From: Verrucomicrobiota bacterium
GTDB lineage: Bacteria > Verrucomicrobiota > Verrucomicrobiia > Opitutales > Opitutaceae
Assembly: GCA_016235555.1 (NCBI GenBank)
Contig: JACRKC010000001.1
Location: 50,420 to 114,419 of the forward strand
DNA: 64,000 nucleotides
Direction of reading: 5' to 3'
Part shown: one piece after another, positions 52,701 to 61,366 of the stretch
Layout: every line of letters begins with the position of its first letter
Position numbering within the stretch: position 1 is the first letter of the stretch
Translations under genes and position numbers: made by a program
Notes under the pieces: model-generated
The model's input: the letters and a program-made list of their open reading frames with translations, nothing else
Databases searched by the model: none
Told to the model about the DNA's origin: nothing

Positions 52701-53700
52701 CAGCAACGCGATCAAGTTCACCGGCCGCGGCGAGGTGCGGTTCACCGTCCGTCCCATCGAACCGGACCTCGTGAGCTTCTCCGTCCGCGACACCGGCGCC
52801 GGCATCAGCGAGGCCGACCAGCAGCGGATTTTTCAACCTTTCCAGCAAGCCGCCGAGGACCGTCCGTCCGACCCGGGCACGGGCCTCGGGCTGACGATCA
52901 GCCAGCGTTTCGTCGCCTTGATGGGCGGCCGGCTCGCCCTCGAAAGCCGGCCCGGCGCGGGCAGTTGTTTCAGTTTCGATGTCCGCCTGCCCGCGCTGGC
53001 CGTCGACACGCGCGACGCCACCGGCGTGCCGCGCCCGGTCGTCGGCTACGAGGGGCCACGCCGCACCGCCCTCATCGTCGACGACGTCGCGATCAACCGC
53101 CACGTCCTGCGCGACCTGCTTCAGCCGCTTGGCTTCGAGTTGCAGGAGGCCGACAGCGGCGAAGCCGCGCTCGATCTCGCCCTTCCCGAGTTGGTTTTCC
53201 TCGATCTGCGCATGCCCGGCCTCGGCGGCTTGGAATTCGCCCGCCGCGTCCGCGCCCGGCCCGGCGGCGATCGCGCGAAGATCATCGCGATGTCCGCCTC
53301 GGTGCTCGTGTTCAAGAAATCCGACGCCCTCGCCGCCGGCTGCGATGACTTTCTGCCCAAGCCGTTTCGCGAAGCCGACCTGCTCGCGCGGATCTCCGAC
53401 GTGCTCGGTTTGCAGTGGAAATACGCCGAGCCCGCCGCACCGCGGCGCGACACTGCTCCACTCACGCCCGAGCTCAGTTCACATCTCACCCCGGCCGTCC
53501 TCCAGGAATTGCTCGGCTGCGCCCGCCGCGGCGAAATCGTCAGCCTGCGCCAGCGGCTGGCCGCCCTTCGCACCCAGCGCCCGGAACCCGACCCGTTGCT
53601 CGACGCGCTCGACGCTCTCGCGCGCAACTACCGCATGGAACAGATTCGCGAGCTGCTCGAACATCAGCCAGCCGTCCGCCCGTCTCCGCCCGCCGCATGA
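49783..53700 (+). CDS. Propeller-type hybrid sensor histidine kinase
   Basis: A 1305-residue membrane protein. After a signal peptide a periplasmic seven-bladed propeller-like region (about 50-700, with repeats such as [22 protein letters not shown]) leads to a Y_Y_Y domain (about 700-785), one transmembrane helix (about 791-808), a coiled coil, HisKA with H857 ([11 protein letters not shown]), HATPase (about 955-1070) and a receiver domain with D1141. The C-terminal 80 residues are helical. This is the architecture of hybrid two-component systems that sense polysaccharide fragments. It lacks the AraC output found in Bacteroides HTCS; the downstream response regulator may serve. Confidence 0.92.
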   Translation: MTRRAVDRVSPARLTPAVVRLRSLSLFTALALLASSATAAEAPAFSEMGRPIIRPFSRIEHKAYTQFWAPFQSDEGLMYFGNQLAVMEYDGRTWRVLKIPLPFTRAMAAGPGGEIFVGDEEQLGVLARPDSGPPRYTSLLDQVPAEAKPFGFVRDVRAWRGGIFFATDRNILRWRDGAFRAWPLPGNQRNRLFAANDRLLLHRQGEALYEFEQDQFKRISGAPEFARAGASFIVPAPAGNLLVGLAELGLFQLGPNHTLAPWRHDAADLLQRGGLLCALRLRDGAVAIGTVEAGLVILDANGRLLRHISRDAGLPHASVFALCEDRDGALWACTNNGPARILWRSAATVFDFQTSGLTDARANDLERHEGTLFYLSNDGLFRLVPAAGASTPARFERDPRVNVQTRLSSLLSHRGGLLLAGGRGLQRLTADGLELLTEVRDGLMGLTAAKTDPARVFFAHNRGVGTGTFAADHAWHDEGAVPGIAAESFDALEADDGTLWVGTVSKGVFRATRAPGAADWRGATVRQFTTADGLPADHGTIYLWDTALGVLFDTAQGIYRFDATRQRFEFFRELTGFDSRPIVLNPVARGAGTDLWTNGIVNDVKTKETPYPLIRLRRQPDGKFAMQQTAPELQDFFAPRAPYRILWEPAATGEGVLWCVGEAGVARVDLARYAPAAPARAPLVRQINAEGRELVFPRDNPGTLQLSFTREPINITFTSGAMRRLDMERFQTRLVGFNDGWAAPTTRNDITFTNLERGPFRFEVRNIVRDGQPGPATAFSFYVKPPWHRSDFALVLYATAAAGSVLGFIRWRLRHAERERTRLEHVVAQRTAELAVAKEQAESANQAKSTFLASMSHELRTPLNGVIGYAQVLMKDPELSAKNRERLRIVQNSGEHLLRMINEVLDLSKIEAGRMELNPAPFHLPELLRDIAAAIGARAEQKGVGFVFAPAADLPEMVVGDAQKLRQVIDNLISNAIKFTGRGEVRFTVRPIEPDLVSFSVRDTGAGISEADQQRIFQPFQQAAEDRPSDPGTGLGLTISQRFVALMGGRLALESRPGAGSCFSFDVRLPALAVDTRDATGVPRPVVGYEGPRRTALIVDDVAINRHVLRDLLQPLGFELQEADSGEAALDLALPELVFLDLRMPGLGGLEFARRVRARPGGDRAKIIAMSASVLVFKKSDALAAGCDDFLPKPFREADLLARISDVLGLQWKYAEPAAPRRDTAPLTPELSSHLTPAVLQELLGCARRGEIVSLRQRLAALRTQRPEPDPLLDALDALARNYRMEQIRELLEHQPAVRPSPPAA

Positions 53701-54581
53701 AACAACCGCCCGCCGCCCGGATTCTCGTCGTCGACGATACGCCCGCCAATCTCTCGCTCCTGCTGGATGCGCTGACCGAGGCGGGGCACGAAATCCTCGT
53801 CGCCGAGAGCGGCCGCAGCGCGCTTTCGCTCCTCGAACACACGACACCCGACCTCGTGCTCCTCGACTTCGTCATGCCGGGCATGGATGGCCTCGCCACC
53901 TGCCTCCAGATCAAGCAACGCGCCGACTGCCGCGACGTGCCCGTGCTGTTCATGACCGCGGTCGACGAGTCGGAGCAGAAAGTGCGCGCCTTCGCTGCCG
54001 GCGCCGTCGACTACATCACCAAGCCGGCCTACCCGCCCGAGGTCCTGTCGCGCGTGGCCGCCCACCTCCAGATCCGCGCGCTGCAACGCTCCCTCGCCGA
54101 TGAGCTGGCGCTGCGCGTCGAAGCGGAAAACGCCCTCAGCCAGTCGCTCGACCGCGCCGTGCTCGTGCTCGACGTCACGGGCCGCATCGTCTTCGGCACG
54201 CGCCTCGCGTTCGATCTCATTCACCGGCACTTTCCCGACCAGGCCGGCGCCGCGACCCCGCGCCTGACCGACACGCCATCGCTGTCGCTCCGCCGCTTCT
54301 CCGAAGCCGGCCGCATCGATCTGACGATGCTTGTGCTCGAAGAGCGCGGCGCACCGCCCGGCCCGGCCGCACTGATGCAGCTCGGCCTCACCGCCCGCGA
54401 AGCCGAGGTCCTCTACTGGATCGCGCAGGGCAAGAGCAACCCCGACATCGCCACCATTCTCGGCGCCAGCGTCCGCACCGTGCACAAGCATGTGGAGCAC
54501 GTCTTCCAGAAACTCGGCCTCGAAACGCGCAACGCCGCGACGCTCGCCGCGCTGGAAATCCTGCGTCCAGCCGCGCGTTAG
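53697..54581 (+). CDS. Response regulator with LuxR-type HTH output
   Basis: A 294-residue protein. The N-terminal receiver has the phospho-acceptor D57 ([11 protein letters not shown]) and [11 protein letters not shown] middle region ([20 protein letters not shown]) may be PAS-like. The C-terminal LuxR HTH (about 230-290) contains [22 protein letters not shown] and [18 protein letters not shown]. The start ATG 53697 overlaps the kinase stop by 4 bp (ATGA). It is very probably its partner and may control the pectin-type genes downstream. Confidence 0.92.
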   Translation: MKQPPAARILVVDDTPANLSLLLDALTEAGHEILVAESGRSALSLLEHTTPDLVLLDFVMPGMDGLATCLQIKQRADCRDVPVLFMTAVDESEQKVRAFAAGAVDYITKPAYPPEVLSRVAAHLQIRALQRSLADELALRVEAENALSQSLDRAVLVLDVTGRIVFGTRLAFDLIHRHFPDQAGAATPRLTDTPSLSLRRFSEAGRIDLTMLVLEERGAPPGPAALMQLGLTAREAEVLYWIAQGKSNPDIATILGASVRTVHKHVEHVFQKLGLETRNAATLAALEILRPAAR

Positions 54582-54617
54582 GGAGTTTCTCAAACGCATA
54601 AGATCGCGTGGAAAAAA

Positions 54618-54690
54618 TTGTGGGAGGGGCTTTATGCCCCGACACCCGGCGCACACCGCAGCCCATCGGGGCATAAAGCCCCTCCCACAA
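54618..54690. repeat. REPIN-like perfect 25-bp inverted repeat (GGGGC...GCCCC word)
   Basis: Arms 54618-54642 and 54666-54690 are perfect reverse complements with a 23-bp loop. Each arm holds GGGGC and GCCCC around TTTAT or ATAAA and a GGAG foot (54623-54626; 54685-54682). It lies after the response regulator gene and could also act as an attenuator, though no T tract follows. Confidence 0.9.
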
Positions 54691-54796
54691 AGTAAAAACG
54701 CTCCCTGAAATCCCCGCCGGACCGTCCAATTTCGTTCCGCTGGCCGCCCGCTGCCGCCAGTGTCACACACCCGCGATCCGCGCGCCCCTCCGTCGC

Positions 54797-56080
54797 ATGA
54801 AATCCCCCTTCCTCGCCCTGCTCTCCGTCACCCTGCTCGCCGCCGCACCCGCACCGCTCCGTTTTCAATTCGGCACCGCCCCGGCCGCTCCCGGCGTCAC
54901 CCGCGTGAGCACGGAATTCACCACCGCCGCCGGCTACGGCTTCGAGCCCGGCGCCGCGTTCGACGCGACCGACACCGGCGTCGTCGGCCGGCAACCCTTC
55001 TACTTCTCCGCTGCGCTGCCCGCCGAGGGCAACTACCGCGTCACGCTCACGTTTCCGGGCGGCACGGACACGACCGTGAAAGCCGAACTCCGCCGCCTCA
55101 TGCTGGAGCGCGTGCAGGTTCCGCCCGGGCAGACCGCCCGCCGCACGATCGTGGTCAACACCCGCACGCCCGGCATCGCCGCCACCGGCGACCTCGCCGC
55201 CGGCACCGTTCGCTTGAAGGCCCCGCGCGAAACGACGCAGGAGGCGTGGGCGTGGGACAACCTGCTCACGCTCGAATTCAACGGCGCCCGCCCCGGCGTC
55301 GCCGCCATCGAGATCACGCCCGCTCCCGACGTGCCGACGATTTTTCTCATCGGCGACTCCACCGTCTGCGACCAATCGAAAGAACCCTACAACAGCTGGG
55401 GCCAGGTGCTCCCACGCTGGTTCGCTCCGACGGTCGCCATCGCCAACCACGGGGAGTCCGGCGAGACCTACCGCGACTCGATCGGCCGCCGCCGGCTCGA
55501 CAAAATGCTCAGCGTGATGAAACCCGGCGACTGGCTGCTGATGCAGTTCGGCCACAACGACCAGAAGCAAATCGCCGCGAAGACCGGCGGCCCCTTCACG
55601 ACCTACAAGGACGAAATCAAGCGGCACGTCGCCGCCGTGCGCGCCCACGGTGGCACGCCCGTGATCCTGTCGCCGATGGAGCGCCGCGGCTTCGACGACG
55701 CCGGCAAAGTGAAGCCGTCACTCATCGACTACGCCGACGCCGCCCGCCAAGCCGCGCAGGAACTCGGCGTCGCCTTCATTGACCTCAACGCCCTGAGCAA
55801 GCCGCTCTACGAGGCCCTCGGCCGCGAAGGTTCCGCCCTCGCCTTCGCCGCCCCGGGCGGCACCGTCGACAACACGCACCACAACAACTTCGGCTCCTAC
55901 GAACTCGCGAAGTGCATCGTGCAGGCCATCCGCGACCAGAAACTCGCCCTCGCGCCGTTCATCGCCGCCGATTTTCCCGGCTTCGATCCCGCGAAACCTG
56001 ACGACCCCAAAAAATTCGCCGTGCCCGCCAGCCCGAACTTCACCAACCAGCGCCCGCTCGGGGACGAGGCGAACAAATAG
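54797..56080 (+). CDS. Secreted rhamnogalacturonan acetylesterase (CE12-like)
   Basis: A 427-residue protein with a signal peptide (SPFLALLSVTLLAAAPAP). An N-terminal beta domain (about 20-175) may bind carbohydrate. The SGNH-type catalytic domain has S188 in GDST, GHND at 253-256 and the D359/H362 pair in DNTHH, as in CE12 esterases that remove acetyl groups from pectin. It follows the two-component genes, so pectin-related induction is plausible. The signal peptide fixes ATG 54797. Confidence 0.88.
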   Translation: MKSPFLALLSVTLLAAAPAPLRFQFGTAPAAPGVTRVSTEFTTAAGYGFEPGAAFDATDTGVVGRQPFYFSAALPAEGNYRVTLTFPGGTDTTVKAELRRLMLERVQVPPGQTARRTIVVNTRTPGIAATGDLAAGTVRLKAPRETTQEAWAWDNLLTLEFNGARPGVAAIEITPAPDVPTIFLIGDSTVCDQSKEPYNSWGQVLPRWFAPTVAIANHGESGETYRDSIGRRRLDKMLSVMKPGDWLLMQFGHNDQKQIAAKTGGPFTTYKDEIKRHVAAVRAHGGTPVILSPMERRGFDDAGKVKPSLIDYADAARQAAQELGVAFIDLNALSKPLYEALGREGSALAFAAPGGTVDNTHHNNFGSYELAKCIVQAIRDQKLALAPFIAADFPGFDPAKPDDPKKFAVPASPNFTNQRPLGDEANK

Positions 56081-56088
56081 TTCTGGCG

Positions 56089-56162
56089 GGTGGAGCGCGT
56101 TGACCCCAACGCGCTTTCCGCTTCGTGTGCCTGCCAGCGCGTTGGGGTCAACGCGCTCCACC
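56089..56162. repeat. REPIN-like perfect 27-bp inverted repeat (GCGCGTTG word)
   Basis: Arms 56089-56115 and 56136-56162 are perfect reverse complements. Each carries GCGCGTTG/CAACGCGC and a GGAG foot (56092-56095; 56159-56156). The right end is 7 bp from the start codon of the next gene, so the ribosome-binding region lies within the repeat. A related copy lies at 57971-58052 inside a gene. Confidence 0.9.
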
Positions 56163-56169
56163 TCAAAAC

Positions 56170-57123
56170 ATGATCACGCTTCGCGCCTTTCTGGCTTCGT
56201 TGGCCTTTGCCGCCATCGGTGCCGCCGCCGACTCCGCCTACCTTTTCACCTACTTCACCAAAAACGGCGAAGACGGCCTGCACCTTGCGTGCAGCACCGA
56301 CGGCTACAAATGGGACAAGCTCAACAACGGGAAAAGCTACCTCACGCCGAAGGTCGGCAAATCCAAACTCATGCGCGACCCGTGCGTCGTCCGCGGCGCC
56401 GACGACACGTTCCACCTGGTTTGGACCTCCGGCTGGAACGAAAACAACATCGGCTACGCCTCCACGCGCGACTTTCTCACCTGGTCCGAACAAAAAGAAG
56501 TGCCGGTCATGGCGCACGAACCCAAGGTCCGCAATTCGTGGGCCCCGGAGATCCACTTCGACCAAAAACGCGGCGAGTTCATCATCTTCTGGGCCTCGAC
56601 CATCCCCGGCAAATTTGCCGAGACCGCCGGCGCGTCCGAGGATCAATACAACCACCGCATGTACTGCACGACCACGAAGGACTTCGCGACCTTCTCGCCA
56701 ACGAAGCTTTTCTACGACCCCGGCTTCAGCGTGATCGACGCGACGTTTCTGCACGACGGCGCCCGCCACTGGCTCATCCTCAAGGACGAGACCCGCAACC
56801 CGCCAAAAAAATATCTCCAGCTCGCCGAGGCCGGGTCGCTGCAAGGCCCGTTCGCGAAGCCTTCCGCGCCCTTCACGCCCGCCGGCCTCTGGGTCGAAGG
56901 CCCCACCGCGATCAAAATCGGCGACGACTACCTGCTCTATTATGACGCCTACCAGAAGAAGCATTACGGCGCGATGCGCTCCCGCGATCTCAAGACGTGG
57001 GAGGACGTAAGCGCGAAGATGTCGTTCCCCGACGAAAATACGCCCGTCCGCATGCGTCACGGCACCGTGATCGCCGTGCCGGCGGCCGTGGTGGCGAAAC
57101 TCAAGACGGCACCGATTCCATAG
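56170..57123 (+). CDS. Secreted GH43-like glycoside hydrolase
   Basis: A 317-residue five-bladed propeller protein with a signal peptide (ITLRAFLASLAFAAIGAAA). The blades show STDGYKWDKL, MRDPCVVRG, NSWAPEIHFD and VEGPTAIKIGDDYLLYYDAY. The Asp in RDP and the Glu in APE fit the catalytic residues of family GH43 and related arabinosidases. Together with the CE12-like esterase it suggests plant polysaccharide attack. The ATG at 56170 is the only start that opens the signal peptide. Confidence 0.83.
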   Translation: MITLRAFLASLAFAAIGAAADSAYLFTYFTKNGEDGLHLACSTDGYKWDKLNNGKSYLTPKVGKSKLMRDPCVVRGADDTFHLVWTSGWNENNIGYASTRDFLTWSEQKEVPVMAHEPKVRNSWAPEIHFDQKRGEFIIFWASTIPGKFAETAGASEDQYNHRMYCTTTKDFATFSPTKLFYDPGFSVIDATFLHDGARHWLILKDETRNPPKKYLQLAEAGSLQGPFAKPSAPFTPAGLWVEGPTAIKIGDDYLLYYDAYQKKHYGAMRSRDLKTWEDVSAKMSFPDENTPVRMRHGTVIAVPAAVVAKLKTAPIP

Positions 57124-57146
57124 CTGAGCGCGTGGATTCACATAGC

Positions 57147-57223
57147 TGGGGTCCGCTCTCCGAGCGGGCCTGGGTTCCAGCACGCGAGTCCACAACCCAG
57201 GCCGGCCCGGAGGTCCGGCCCCA
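57147..57223. repeat. Imperfect inverted doublet (CCGGACC word)
   Basis: Arms 57147-57176 and 57194-57223 match as reverse complements at 24 of 30 positions. The right arm forms its own CCGG/CCGG hairpin. The feet read TGGGG rather than GTAG or GGAG, so membership of the REP set is less certain. It fills the gap between the GH43-like gene and the membrane/spermidine-synthase gene. Confidence 0.6.
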
Positions 57224-57320
57224 CCCCAAGGCACCCGTTTCACGGCACGGCAAGACCCGGAACTCTTCCCGCCGATTCGCGTCTTGCCCCGCCGATGCAA
57301 ACCCCGCAAGCCGCTGGCAC

Positions 57321-59771
57321 ATGACGCCCGAATCCCCGCCGACCCAGCCCGCCGGCCCGCGGTTCCTGCCGTTGCTGCTTGTGCTCTTCGTGGGCAGCGG
57401 GTGTGCCGCCCTGATCTACGAAGTGGTCTGGTTTCAGCTGCTGCAGTTCGTGATCGGATCATCGGCGGTGTCGCTGGCGGTCTTGCTCGGGACTTTCATG
57501 GGCGGCATGTGCCTCGGCAGCCTCGCCCTGCCGCGCCTCGTGTCCGTCTCACACCATCCGCTGCGGGTCTACGCGGCGCTCGAAATCGGCATCGGCCTCG
57601 CCGCGCTCGTCATCCTCTTCGCCATGCCCGCGGTCGGGCGCCTCTACACGGCCTTGGCCGGTCACGGCGTGCTCAGCCTCCTGCTCCGCGCCGTGGTGTG
57701 CGTGGCCTGCCTGTTGCCGCCGACGATGCTCATGGGCGCGACGCTCCCGGCGATCGCGCGCTGGATCGAGCGCACGCCGCGCGGCGTCGCATGGCTGGGT
57801 TTCTTCTATGGCGGCAACACCGCGGGCGCCGTTGCCGGCTGCCTGCTCGCCGGATTTTGGCTCCTGCGCGTGCATGACCTGCACGTGGCCACCTACGCCG
57901 CCATCGGCCTCAACCTCGCCGTCGCCGCGCTCGCCCTCACGATTTCGCGTTTCGCGCCGCACGTCTCCGAGGTGGAGCGCGTTGCCCCCAACGCGCTTGC
58001 CTCCGAAACGCGCCCCGCTCCCCAACGCGCGTCGGGGGCAACGCGCGCCACCCCCATCCTCCTCACCATCGCCCTCTCCGGCTTCTGCGCGCTCGGCGCC
58101 GAGGTCATCTGGACGCGGCTCCTTTCCCTGCTTCTCGGCGCGACCGTCTACACCTTCTCGATCATTCTGGCGGTGTTTCTCGCCGGGCTCGGACTCGGCA
58201 GCAGCGTCGGCTCGGCGCTCGCCCGCGATTCCACGCGGCCGCGTTTCGCGCTCGGCATTTGCCAACTGCTCCTCGTGCTCGCGGTCGCGTGGGCCGGCTA
58301 CACGATGACGAGTTCGCTCCCCTACTGGCCCATCGATCCGGCGATGTCGGCGCGGCCGTGGGAAAAATTCCAGCTCGACCTCGTGCGCTGCGCGTGGGCG
58401 ATCCTCCCCGGCGCGATGCTGTGGGGCGCCAGTTTCCCCCTCGCGCTCGCCGCGCTCGGCGGCACCCACGACGACCCCGGACACCTCGTGGGCCGCGTCT
58501 ACGCCGCGAATACCCTCGGGGCGATCGCCGGCGCGGTCGCGTCCAGCGTGCTGCTCATTCCGTGGCTCGGCACGCAGCACGCCCAGCAGATCATCGCCGG
58601 CGTCACTTTGGTGGGCGCCTGGTGTGCGCTGGCCCCGGTCCGGCGCGACGGCCTCCTCTGGCTGGCACTCGCCGCGGTCGCCACGATCGCCGTCGCGGCG
58701 ACCATCCCGCGTCTGCCGTGGAAACTCGTCGCCTACGGCCGCCAGATCAAAACCACCGACTTCGGCTCGGACGTCACCTTTCTCGGCGAGGGCATGACGT
58801 CCACTGTCGCCGTGTCGGCGACCAAGAACGGCGTCCGTTACTTTCATGTGAGCGGCAAGACCGAGGCCTCGAGCCAGTGGCAGGACATGCGCCTCCAGCG
58901 CATGCTCGGCCATCTCCCGGCCCTGGCGCACCCGGAACCGAAGTCCGTGCTCATCGTCGGCTGCGGCGCGGGCGTGACCGCCGGCTCCTTCGTCCCCCAC
59001 CCCTCCATCAAGCGCATTGTCATCTGCGACATCGAGCCGCTCATCCCGCGGGTGGTCGCGACGCACTTCCGCGAGGAGAATCACGACGTGCTGCGGGACC
59101 CGCGGGTGCAGGTCGTCTATGACGACGCGCGGCACTTCATCGCCACCACGCGCGAAAAGTTCGACATCATCACCTCCGACCCGATCCACCCGTGGGTGAA
59201 AGGCTCGGCCGTGCTCTACTCGCAGGAGTATTTCGAACTGGTGAAACAGCGCCTCAACCCCGGCGGCTTCGTCACCCAGTGGGTGCCGTTCTACGAGAGC
59301 GACCGCTCCGTGGTGCAGAGCGAGATCGCCACCTTCTTCTCGGTGTTTCCCCACGGCACCATCTGGGGCAACGACGAGGAAGGCCGCGGCTATGACACCG
59401 TCATGCTCGGCCAGCTCACGCCGCTCCATCTCGACGTGGGCGCGCTGCAACAACGCCTCGACCGCCCCGACCACGCCCGCGTGAAACGCTCCCTCAGCGG
59501 CCCGAGCCTCGGTTCCGCGGTTGAGTTGCTCACCACCTACGCCGGTTCCTACGCCGACTTGAAAGGCTGGCTCGCGAAAGCCGAGATCAACCGCGATCGC
59601 AGCCTCCGTCTGCAATATCTCGCCGGCCTCCATCTCAACTCCGCCAAAGGCTCCGAGGCCTACGTGGAGATGCTCACCTATCGCAGGTTCCCCGAGGACA
59701 TCTTCTACGACCAGAGCCTGCAGCGCCAGCAGCTCTTCCTCGCGCTCAACGGCGGAACGACGAAAAATTGA
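57321..59771 (+). CDS. Polytopic membrane protein fused to spermidine-synthase-like domain
   Basis: An 816-residue protein. The N-terminal 470 residues hold about a dozen membrane helices (for example FLPLLLVLFVGSGCAALIYE and APILLTIALSGFCALGAE type segments). Residues about 490-710 form a spermidine-synthase-like Rossmann domain with VLIVGCGAGVTAGSF, CDIEPLIPR and VYDDARHFIATT. Such fusions are common in this phylum; the reaction is unproven and the SAM site may be used differently. A REPIN doublet is translated as residues 217-244 in a loop between helices. Start ATG 57321. Confidence 0.85.
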   Translation: MTPESPPTQPAGPRFLPLLLVLFVGSGCAALIYEVVWFQLLQFVIGSSAVSLAVLLGTFMGGMCLGSLALPRLVSVSHHPLRVYAALEIGIGLAALVILFAMPAVGRLYTALAGHGVLSLLLRAVVCVACLLPPTMLMGATLPAIARWIERTPRGVAWLGFFYGGNTAGAVAGCLLAGFWLLRVHDLHVATYAAIGLNLAVAALALTISRFAPHVSEVERVAPNALASETRPAPQRASGATRATPILLTIALSGFCALGAEVIWTRLLSLLLGATVYTFSIILAVFLAGLGLGSSVGSALARDSTRPRFALGICQLLLVLAVAWAGYTMTSSLPYWPIDPAMSARPWEKFQLDLVRCAWAILPGAMLWGASFPLALAALGGTHDDPGHLVGRVYAANTLGAIAGAVASSVLLIPWLGTQHAQQIIAGVTLVGAWCALAPVRRDGLLWLALAAVATIAVAATIPRLPWKLVAYGRQIKTTDFGSDVTFLGEGMTSTVAVSATKNGVRYFHVSGKTEASSQWQDMRLQRMLGHLPALAHPEPKSVLIVGCGAGVTAGSFVPHPSIKRIVICDIEPLIPRVVATHFREENHDVLRDPRVQVVYDDARHFIATTREKFDIITSDPIHPWVKGSAVLYSQEYFELVKQRLNPGGFVTQWVPFYESDRSVVQSEIATFFSVFPHGTIWGNDEEGRGYDTVMLGQLTPLHLDVGALQQRLDRPDHARVKRSLSGPSLGSAVELLTTYAGSYADLKGWLAKAEINRDRSLRLQYLAGLHLNSAKGSEAYVEMLTYRRFPEDIFYDQSLQRQQLFLALNGGTTKN
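57971..58052. repeat. REPIN-like doublet inside the membrane/spermidine-synthase gene
   Basis: Left arm 57971-57997 and right arm 58027-58052 differ from perfect complementarity by two substitutions. The words are the same as the intergenic doublet at 56089-56162 (GGAGCGCGTTG and CAACGCGC), and the left GGAG foot is kept at 57974-57977. It is translated in frame as residues 217-244, an RVAPNALASETRPAPQRASG loop. Confidence 0.88.
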
Positions 59772-59773
59772 AC

Positions 59774-59847
59774 GGTAGGGGCCGACCTGCGGGCGCCCCG
59801 GTTGGGTTCGCTACTCGATACGGCCCGCCCGGAGGTCGGGCCCTATC
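59774..59847. repeat. REP-like inverted doublet (GGGGCCGACC word)
   Basis: Left arm starts at GTAG 59775-59778 followed by GGGCCGACCTGCGGGCGCC. The right arm (59821-59847) is its reverse complement with five mismatches of 27, its foot reading ATAG. It begins 2 bp after the stop of the membrane/spermidine-synthase gene. Confidence 0.75.
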
Positions 59848-59893
59848 ACCTTCGCGACCTCATACCAACGTCCCGTAACTTTCAGACTTTCCG

Positions 59894-59944
59894 TTGCAGG
59901 CCCGCCCGCTGAACGGGCTGCCCGGCCACCGGCCGGGCGTGCAG
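59894..59944. repeat. Cruciform-like palindrome before the DUF1552 gene stop
   Basis: TGCAGGCCCG (59895-59904) pairs with CGGGCGTGCA (59934-59943) with one mismatch. Inside, CCCG/CGGG and GCCCGGC/GCCGGGC form two small hairpins. It has the same three-stem plan as the REP doublets but no GTAG/GGAG foot. It may serve as a terminator or stabiliser for the minus-strand DUF1552 transcript. Confidence 0.6.
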
Positions 59945-59968
59945 TCCAGAAGCAAGGTGATGCTGGTA

Positions 59969-61366
59969 TCACACCTTCGCCAGCTTGCCGCTGGAGTCGC
60001 CGATGCGTTCGAGGCCGGTCACGCCCAGGCGATCCGTCATGCTGAGGAAGAGATTGCTCATCGGCACACCGCCGTGCCGCACGTAGCGTCCCGGGCTCAA
60101 CGTGCCGCCGCCGCCGCCGGCGAGGATGACCGGCAGGTTGTCGTGATTGTGGCGGTTGCCGTCGCAGTTGCCGCAGCCGTAAACGATCATCGAGTTGTGC
60201 AGCACCGAGCGGCCGTCGCTGTCCTTCATCTGGTCGAGCTTCGTGAGGAAACGCGCGAAACGCTCCATGTAGTAGCGGTCGATCAGGGCGATCTTGCCGA
60301 GCAGGTCTTCCTGCCCCTTGTGGTGCGAACAATAGTGATGCCCCTCGGCCACGCCGATTTGCGGGAAGGGCTTGTTGCTGCCATCGCCCGCGAGCAGCAG
60401 CGTCGCCACGCGCGTCGAGTCGGTCGAAAACGCGAGCGCCAGCAGATCATACATCAGGTTCATGTGCTCGCCGTAGTCCGAGGGAATTCCCGCCGGCGTC
60501 TCGGCCCGCGGATCGGGCAACCCTCCGAATTTTTCCGTGCGCTCGATGCGGCGCTCGATTTCGCGCACGCTCGTCAGATATTCGTCGAGCTTGGCGCGGT
60601 CGGTCGACCCCAGCTCCCGCTGGAGCGAGCGGGCATCGTCCAGCACAAAGTCGAGCAGCGAGCGCTGCGTCTGCTGGCGGCGGGTGAAGTTGGTCTGCCG
60701 CTCCGCCGGCGCCCCGGCGCCGAAGAGCCGCTCGAACACCAGCCGTGGATTCGACTCCGGCGCGACCGGCACCGCGGCCGAGGCCCACGAAAGATTGTAT
60801 TGGTAGGCGCAGGAATAGCCCGAGTCGCAGCCGCCGGACTTGCGCACCGCATCGCAGGACAGCTCCAGCGAGGGGAAACGCGTCACATGCCCGATCTGCT
60901 GCGCCGCGATCTGGTCGACGGACACGCCCACGCGGATGTCGGCGCTGGCCGTCTTACGCGCGCGTGCGCCCGTGAGAAAGGTGGCGTTGGCCCGCGCGTG
61001 GTCGCCCGCGCCGTCGTTGCCCGCGGTGGCATTGCGGTGGTCGAGCCCACCCATGATCTGCACCGAACTCTTCAGCGGCGCGAGCGGCTGCATCGTCGCG
61101 CCGAGCTCAAATGCGCTCCCCTCGCCCGTCGGCCACCAGTTGGCTTGGTGCGCGCCGTTGGGGAAATACACGAACGCCATGCGCAGCGGTGCGCCGCTGG
61201 CCGTCGTCGCGGGCCCTGCGCCCGGTGCCGCCTTCAACACCGGCGACAGCGCGGACTCGAACACCGGCAATGACAGACACACGCCCACGCCGCGCAGAAA
61301 CTGCCGGCGGCTCAGGGCGGACGAGGCGGACGCGACGCGAGACGGAGACAGGCGGGGATGGCTCAT
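59969..61366 (-). CDS. Tat-exported DUF1552 protein
   Basis: A 465-residue protein. A twin-arginine signal (SRRQFLRG) lies at about residues 19-26 and is followed by a hydrophobic core. The mature domain carries family features such as FVYFPNGAHQANWWP, GGLDHRNATAGNDGAGDHARA and DSTRVATLLLAGDGSN. The domain resembles metal-dependent hydrolases of the alkaline phosphatase/DUF1501 type; the reaction is unknown. Its start overlaps the DUF1592 stop by 4 bp (ATGA). These two families occur together widely in Planctomycetes and Verrucomicrobia. Confidence 0.88.
   Translation of the reverse strand: MSHPRLSPSRVASASSALSRRQFLRGVGVCLSLPVFESALSPVLKAAPGAGPATTASGAPLRMAFVYFPNGAHQANWWPTGEGSAFELGATMQPLAPLKSSVQIMGGLDHRNATAGNDGAGDHARANATFLTGARARKTASADIRVGVSVDQIAAQQIGHVTRFPSLELSCDAVRKSGGCDSGYSCAYQYNLSWASAAVPVAPESNPRLVFERLFGAGAPAERQTNFTRRQQTQRSLLDFVLDDARSLQRELGSTDRAKLDEYLTSVREIERRIERTEKFGGLPDPRAETPAGIPSDYGEHMNLMYDLLALAFSTDSTRVATLLLAGDGSNKPFPQIGVAEGHHYCSHHKGQEDLLGKIALIDRYYMERFARFLTKLDQMKDSDGRSVLHNSMIVYGCGNCDGNRHNHDNLPVILAGGGGGTLSPGRYVRHGGVPMSNLFLSMTDRLGVTGLERIGDSSGKLAKV

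Noticed and set aside
50194..53103. A 969-codon minus-strand open frame opposite the sensor kinase gene
   Set aside because: It is a shadow of GC-rich codon bias. The plus frame has full kinase domains, while this one shows no recognisable motif.
57549..59633. A 694-codon minus-strand open frame opposite the membrane/spermidine-synthase gene
   Set aside because: No domain or signal was seen; the plus frame has membrane helices and a SAM-type domain.
59811..60332. A 173-codon minus-strand open frame at the end of the DUF1552 gene
   Set aside because: It overlaps the DUF1552 reading frame in another phase, crosses two palindromes and shows no domain.
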